Source of the DNA: Streptococcus marimammalium DSM 18627
Lineage (GTDB): Bacteria > Bacillota > Bacilli > Lactobacillales > Streptococcaceae
DNA length: 64,000 nt
Reading direction: 5' to 3'
Assembly (NCBI RefSeq): GCF_000380045.1
Contig: NZ_KB904358.1
Coordinates: 103 to 64,102 of the forward strand
Shown here one piece after another: positions 59,784-64,000 of this stretch (within the stretch, counting starts at the first letter, position 1; each line of letters starts with the position of its first letter). Both the position numbers and the translations under genes were made by a program. The notes under the pieces were generated by a model. It was given only the letters and a program-made list of their open reading frames with translations, did not search any database and was not told the DNA's origin.

Positions 59784-59860
59784 TTTGAATACCTCCTCAT
59801 TAGATTTTTGTATTCGTTTAGCCGGCTATTTCTTTGATCAGTTACTAAACATACTAAACC

Positions 59861-59889
59861 ATTCTATAATAAATGAGAAAACTTGTCAA
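59861..59889 (-). promoter_or_regulatory. rpmH promoter
   Basis: TTGACA (59884-59889) and TAGAAT (59861-59866) on the minus strand, 17 bp apart. The -35 reaches to within a base of the end of the upstream DUF3021 gene. Confidence 0.8.
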
Positions 59890-59890
59890 G

Positions 59891-60289
59891 CTAGCCTTTC
59901 TTTTTTTTGAGTTTATCATTGATTTCTTGCACCTGTTTTTTAGAAATTAAAAACATGATAAATGAAATGGCAAAATAAATGATGAAAAATTGGATAATAA
60001 AGCCTAAGTAAACACCGATATTTGACCCAAAATCAACCCAATGATTAAAATAATTCATGGCAAAAACGATAAGAAAAACAACCGTTAAATGACTAAGAGA
60101 TTTTTGTAAAAAAGACCAGCGTTCTATCTCATAAAATAGTGATGCCAAGCCGATAAAACCACTTAAAACAACTGTTATTATTATTTGTTGAACAGTTTGT
60201 ACGGGTATTTTAAAAACTAAAAGGCATAAAATGTAGATAATCATCCCAATCCCTATCCCAAAAATGTAATGTGTCCAATATTTTTTCAT
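59891..60289 (-). CDS. DUF3021-family membrane protein
   Basis: A 132-residue, four-span membrane protein (segments near 8-28, 33-53, 66-84 and 93-115) with a basic C-terminus (KKQVQEINDKLKKKKG). DUF3021 proteins are usually encoded with a LytTR regulator, as here 11 bp downstream of one, and are thought to modulate it (LytTR regulatory system). Last gene of the ABC-LytTR operon. Confidence 0.85.
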   Translation of the reverse strand: MKKYWTHYIFGIGIGMIIYILCLLVFKIPVQTVQQIIITVVLSGFIGLASLFYEIERWSFLQKSLSHLTVVFLIVFAMNYFNHWVDFGSNIGVYLGFIIQFFIIYFAISFIMFLISKKQVQEINDKLKKKKG

Positions 60290-60300
60290 AATACTTCTCC

Positions 60301-60750
60301 TTATAAGCCTAAACGGGCTTCTAAATCTTTTAAATACCTACGACTAACAATGGTTCTAATATTTCTATCTAATCTAGCCGTCATATTCCCTGAAAAACTG
60401 GCTTCTAAATAGTTTAAATGATTGATGTTGATGATGCTTTGTTTTGAAACTTGGACAAAATCAGGATTTTTCAAGCGATCCTTAAATTTATAAAGACGGT
60501 CATTTGTGCGAAGTGTCCCTGTCATAGTTTCTAAAATGAGTTGTGTTGCGTCAACATCGACTAAAATCAATTCTTCCACTTTTAGGAGGACAATGCGATC
60601 TTCTGTTTTAACTGGAATGACATTTGGTGTGATGTCTGAAAAAAGTTCTAGATAGTGAAGCAAATCAGCCACTTCTTTATCATAGCTTGCTTTTTTGATA
60701 ATAATTTCTAACTGTTTTTTTGAACGATCTTCTTCAAAGCGACAATCCAT
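60301..60750 (-). CDS. LytTR-family DNA-binding regulator
   Basis: From the ATG at 60748-60750 (149 residues, GGAGG nine bases upstream). No receiver domain; an N-terminal segment of about 50 residues and a LytTR domain (EELILVDVDATQLILETMTG...VQVSKQSIININHLNYLEASFSGN). Overlaps the permease gene by 17 bp. Probably binds the direct repeats at 62491-62526 and autoregulates the operon. Confidence 0.9.
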   Translation of the reverse strand: MDCRFEEDRSKKQLEIIIKKASYDKEVADLLHYLELFSDITPNVIPVKTEDRIVLLKVEELILVDVDATQLILETMTGTLRTNDRLYKFKDRLKNPDFVQVSKQSIININHLNYLEASFSGNMTARLDRNIRTIVSRRYLKDLEARLGL

Positions 60751-61591
60751 TTGCAACAACCTCCTTTTTCACTAATTTGTTTAAACTAATCAGTATAACA
60801 CTAATAAAAACAACAATAATCACTAATACTATGGCATCTTCTCTAATAGTTGTCAAGTGCTCCCATTTCACTCCAATACCAAGAAATTCTCTCATTGGTT
60901 TTGTAAGACCATGAAAATGATTGTCTAAAAGAATCTGACGGTACAAGGAAGATAAGTAAAGGGCGGGTGTGTAGCTCAAAATTTTTTGAGCAAGAGTTGG
61001 TAAGACACCAATACTAATGTAAGTACCCGCTAAAAATCCAGCCAAAGTTCCTACGATATTACCCAAAACCTCCAAGGTACTACTTTTTTTAATAAAATAG
61101 AGTACTAGCATGGCCATTAACGAGCAAACAAGAAAAGTCAAACAAACGGCTAAAAACAATAAAAGCAATTTTTGAACAGACAAGATTAGTTGATAGTGGA
61201 GATAAAAAGTGACTAGACTCACTAGAGAAATAAGTAGTTGCATCACTATTCCAATCATTGTAGCACTAAAAAAATAAGAAAGTTGCAAACCAAATAATCC
61301 AATTTCAGTTAATAATAAATCCGCAAAGACTTGACGTTCTCTATCGTAGACAAAACATGAAACCGCAGATAAAGTGGTACTAATAGCAGCCGTTGCTAGA
61401 ACACCTCCCATCATCCACAAGTCTAATAATTTGTCAGAGTCAGCTAGTGCAGAAAAAGCTTCTAGCAGATTATCTCGTAGAAATAAAAGATACAGTCCAT
61501 AGCCGATAAGGGCTCCTAACATCGAAAAAAAGACTCTTGCTTTATTACTAAAATAAAGACTGATGTGACGTTTCATCAAAGTATATATCAT
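60734..61591 (-). CDS. ABC transporter permease (ABC-2 type)
   Basis: A 285-residue permease with six hydrophobic segments and no ATPase motifs. It overlaps the ATPase stop (ATGA) and the regulator start. ABC-2 type exporters of this layout often handle bacteriocins, drugs or lantibiotics; the substrate is unknown here. Confidence 0.88.
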   Translation of the reverse strand: MIYTLMKRHISLYFSNKARVFFSMLGALIGYGLYLLFLRDNLLEAFSALADSDKLLDLWMMGGVLATAAISTTLSAVSCFVYDRERQVFADLLLTEIGLFGLQLSYFFSATMIGIVMQLLISLVSLVTFYLHYQLILSVQKLLLLFLAVCLTFLVCSLMAMLVLYFIKKSSTLEVLGNIVGTLAGFLAGTYISIGVLPTLAQKILSYTPALYLSSLYRQILLDNHFHGLTKPMREFLGIGVKWEHLTTIREDAIVLVIIVVFISVILISLNKLVKKEVVANGLSL

Positions 61592-62436
61592 TTGATCTCC
61601 TTTCCGGTCAGCGCCATAAAAGCATCACTCAAAGTGGCCTTTTGATAGTTAAAATCAAAAATATCATCCTTGTGATAACTTAAAATAGTGATAGCATCTT
61701 TTATTGTCATATCTTCAAAAACAAAAGTATCTGCCTCTATCAGCCTTGCCTTTTCAAAATGATGATGAGACTTTGGACGACAAGTAATGGTGAGACGATT
61801 TTTAGCATAAGTAGCTACCAAATCAGAGACTTTCCCTTGAGCAAGGAGTCTTCCTTCTTCCAGAATATACACCTTATCTGCTTCTTGAGCTTCTTCGAGA
61901 TAATGAGTGGTTAGAAAAATGGTTAATCCTTTTTCTTTCAAACGACTCAAAAATTGCCACAAAAGTGTTCTCGTTTGTATATCTAAGCCCGTTGTCGGCT
62001 CATCTAAGAATAAAATATCTGGTTGATGAAGAAGGGCTCTGGCAATATCAACACGACGTCTTTGTCCTCCAGATAATAGACCATAGCGTTTTAACAAAAG
62101 TGGCTTTATTTCTAATAAGTCAAGTAACTCGTCATACCATTGCTTATTTTTGTGTTGATATAAGGCAAAGCGCGTTTTTAAATTTTGTGCCACAGTTAAA
62201 TCACTGTCTAAAACACTCTCTTGAAAAACAACACCAACGGTCAATCCTTCTTTTTTAATCATTTGACCTGAACTAGCCTCTAAAAGACCAGTCAATAATT
62301 TCATTGTTGTTGATTTTCCTGCCCCGTTTGTTCCTAGATAGGCGACCAATTCTCCTTCAAGCAATTCAATGGTAAGATCTTTCAGTGCTTGATTTGTTCC
62401 AAACGATTTACTGAGATGATTTGTTTTGATAAGCAT
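61588..62436 (-). CDS. ABC transporter ATP-binding protein
   Basis: Start at the ATG 62434-62436 (282 residues) after AAGGAG. Walker A GTNGAGKST, signature LSGGQRRR, Walker B ILFLDEPTTGLD, His switch TTHYLEEA. DrrA/CcmA-type exporter ATPase. First gene of the LytTR operon. Confidence 0.93.
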   Translation of the reverse strand: MLIKTNHLSKSFGTNQALKDLTIELLEGELVAYLGTNGAGKSTTMKLLTGLLEASSGQMIKKEGLTVGVVFQESVLDSDLTVAQNLKTRFALYQHKNKQWYDELLDLLEIKPLLLKRYGLLSGGQRRRVDIARALLHQPDILFLDEPTTGLDIQTRTLLWQFLSRLKEKGLTIFLTTHYLEEAQEADKVYILEEGRLLAQGKVSDLVATYAKNRLTITCRPKSHHHFEKARLIEADTFVFEDMTIKDAITILSYHKDDIFDFNYQKATLSDAFMALTGKEIK

Positions 62437-62457
62437 CGTATTTCTCCTTACAGTCTT

Positions 62458-62526
62458 ATCATAGCAAAAAGAAAAAAACTTGACACAAGAATCAAGGTAA
62501 GTGGTCAATTTATCACGATAAGTGGT
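62458..62526 (-). promoter_or_regulatory. LytTR-type direct repeats and promoter of the ABC operon
   Basis: On the minus strand ACCACTTATCGTGAT and ACCACTTACCTTGAT (plus-strand 62512-62526 and 62491-62505) differ at only two of fifteen positions and are spaced 21 bp, two helical turns, as LytTR boxes are. The -10 TATGAT is at 62458-62463; the -35 (GTGTCA) is poor, fitting an activated promoter. Confidence 0.75.
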
Positions 62527-62561
62527 TTAAAAAAGATATTAAAAAGATTTTCAACTAAGAG

Positions 62562-62591
62562 AAAAGTCGTTAGAATACTCTAACGACTTTT
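62562..62591 (-). terminator. fakA terminator
   Basis: AAAAGTCGTTAGA and TCTAACGACTTTT pair over 13 bp around ATAC, 17 bp past the fakA stop. Confidence 0.88.
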
Positions 62592-62607
62592 TATTATCAT
62601 TTGCTAA

Positions 62608-64000
62608 TTATTCAACACTCATCAAGTATGGATAAACAGGTTGATCTCCTTGGTGAACTTCAATGTCTAAATCATCATAAGTTTCCTCAAGATAACTAAC
62701 AATCTTGTCTGATATTTCTTTTGAACCGTCTTCACCGACGTAAATGCTAATAATCTCACTATCTTCATCAATCATCTGATTGAAAGTTTCTTTAAGAGCA
62801 CTCTCCATATCAGGGTTTGAGACAACAATTTTACCATTAACCATTCCTAAAATATCATCTTTTTTAATAGCTAATCCATCAATGGTAGTATCTCTCACCG
62901 CTAAAGTCACACTACCACTAGTCACATCTGATAGACTCTCAGTCATGGCTTCAAAATTTTCTTCTAGTGAATTTGATTCATTAAAAGCTAAAAGACTGGT
63001 AAATCCTTGCGGGATAGTTTTTGTTTCAATGACTTTAGTTGGCACATCAACAACCTCAGCGGCTGTTTGAGCAGCCATAAAGATGTTCTTATTGTTAGGT
63101 AAAATAATAATGTTATCAGCATTAACTACCTCAATCGCTTTAACAATATCTTCTGTTGAAGGGTTCATTGTTTGTCCACCAGAAATGACATAATCAACAC
63201 CTTGTGATTTAAAGATATTTGCTAAACCATCGCCAGCAACAACAGTAATAATACCATATGATTTACGCTCTTTTGGTTCATCATCAGTTACTTTTTGAAC
63301 TTGGGTGTCATGTTGATTTCTCATATTATCAACTTTAACTTTCATCAAAGCACCATATTTGAGACCTTCCTGAATGACAAGGCCTGGGTCTTCAGTATGA
63401 ACATGGACTTTGACAATCTCATCATCATTGACGACTAAAAGAGAATCACCGAGATTGCTGAGATAATTTTGAAATTCATTGTAATCAAATTCTTTCACAT
63501 AGGTAGGACCTTGTTTAAGGCCAACCATTATCTCTGTACAGTAGCCATAAGTAATATCTTCAGTTGCTACATGACCAATAACAGCTTTATGATGTTCAGC
63601 GTTTATCATCTCACTCATAATAGCAGGAGTAGCCTCAAACTCTTCTGATATCATATAATCACCAGTTAAAGCTGATAAAAAACCCTCATAAATGTAAACA
63701 AGACCTTGGCCACCTGAATCAACAACACCAACTTCTTTAAGAACTGGAAGTAAATCGGGAGTCTTAGCTAAAGCGGCTTTGGCCCCATCAAGAGCAGCAC
63801 GCATAACTTCAATAGCATCATCTGTTTCTTCTGATTTTTTAATAGCAGCTCTTGCCGCTCCTCGAGATACTGTTAAAATAGTCCCTTCAACAGGTTTCAT
63901 AACAGCATTATAAGCGACTTCAACGCCTGATTGGAAGGCTTGCGCTAAATCTTTACCACTGAGCTCTTCTTTTCCTTTAATGCTTTGGCCAAAGCCACGA
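62608..64000 (-). CDS. fakA: Fatty acid kinase FakA (5'-truncated by window edge)
   Basis: 463 residues are visible; the N-terminus (about 90 residues) lies beyond 64000. The frame continues to the edge without a stop and reads RGFGQSIKGKEELSGKDLAQAFQSG, part of the DAK2/DhaL ATP-binding domain, followed by MKPVEGTILTV and VGVVDSGGQGLVYIYEGFL. The C-terminal DegV-like region follows (EDPGLVIQEG, IKKDDILGMVNGKIVVS). FakA phosphorylates fatty acids bound to FakB proteins for phospholipid synthesis. Formerly YloV. Confidence 0.95.
   Translation of the reverse strand, partial: RGFGQSIKGKEELSGKDLAQAFQSGVEVAYNAVMKPVEGTILTVSRGAARAAIKKSEETDDAIEVMRAALDGAKAALAKTPDLLPVLKEVGVVDSGGQGLVYIYEGFLSALTGDYMISEEFEATPAIMSEMINAEHHKAVIGHVATEDITYGYCTEIMVGLKQGPTYVKEFDYNEFQNYLSNLGDSLLVVNDDEIVKVHVHTEDPGLVIQEGLKYGALMKVKVDNMRNQHDTQVQKVTDDEPKERKSYGIITVVAGDGLANIFKSQGVDYVISGGQTMNPSTEDIVKAIEVVNADNIIILPNNKNIFMAAQTAAEVVDVPTKVIETKTIPQGFTSLLAFNESNSLEENFEAMTESLSDVTSGSVTLAVRDTTIDGLAIKKDDILGMVNGKIVVSNPDMESALKETFNQMIDEDSEIISIYVGEDGSKEISDKIVSYLEETYDDLDIEVHQGDQPVYPYLMSVE

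Overview
The window is chromosomal DNA of a low-GC Firmicute, almost certainly a pyogenic-group Streptococcus (S. uberis / S. parauberis / S. iniae type; species not decidable from the sequence alone). The evidence is the streptococcal gene order rpsL-rpsG-fusA-gapA-pgk-(FUSC protein)-glnR-glnA, the divergent dinB/pflB and gla/pepX pairs, the rpoY-rnjA pair, a YSIRK-like surface-protein signal peptide, and a type II-A CRISPR repeat plus tracrRNA of the S. pyogenes family. No rRNA, tRNA, complete insertion sequence or prophage is visible.

Layout. 1-5.3 kb: the 5' part of a very large cell-surface GH31 glycosidase (GH31, Fn3, F5/8C, dockerin-like and cohesin-like modules and short C-terminal repeats) behind a perfect CcpA cre site. 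5.6-15.6 kb: a membrane protein, dinB, pflB, a GNAT gene that appears leaderless, a serine hydrolase coupled to cppA, gla (glpF-like) and pepX. 15.7-17.1 kb: a decayed HAAS-type membrane protein and a GNAT. 17.3-23.7 kb: a seven-gene phosphate operon pstS-pstC-pstA-pstB-phoU-pnpR-pnpS with a PHO-box-like direct repeat at its promoter. 23.8-24.1 kb: an orphan CRISPR repeat, a 30-nt spacer-like segment and a shortened tracrRNA-like gene, with no cas gene anywhere in the window. 24.2-27.1 kb: a four-gene SOS mutagenesis cassette (HdiR/LexA-like repressor, UmuC polymerase, YolD-like, DUF5960-like). 27.2-32 kb: an accessory and decaying region with a DUF600/YezG-like immunity gene, a gene with two nonsense codons, a serine hydrolase lacking its N-terminus, three small membrane peptides, McrC with only the tail of McrB, and a frameshifted MFS transporter. 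32.1-34.3 kb: an L,D-transpeptidase and a two-gene module whose sizes, order and topology match the lambda RexA/RexB exclusion system.

34.6-64 kb is mostly housekeeping: ybaB, a DnaQ-like exonuclease, a DUF536 protein, an HI0933-family flavoprotein (apparently leaderless), GNAT, tsaB-rimI-tsaD, rpoY-rnjA with a leader terminator, a LysM-CHAP protein, glnR-glnA with a GlnR box, a FUSC protein, pgk, gapA, fusA, rpsG, rpsL, purR, the yhaM-rmuC-thiN-rpe-rsgA cluster, the rsmA-rnmV-tatD cluster, rpmH, a LytTR-regulated ABC transporter operon with 21-bp-phased direct repeats at its promoter, and the 3' part of fakA.

The most unusual parts are the cas-less tracrRNA/CRISPR remnant next to the SOS cassette, the Rex-like two-gene module, and the defence-gene graveyard around McrBC. 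Most genes from 36 kb onward are on the minus strand. Terminators and promoters were read by eye from stem symmetry and consensus hexamers and are predictions.
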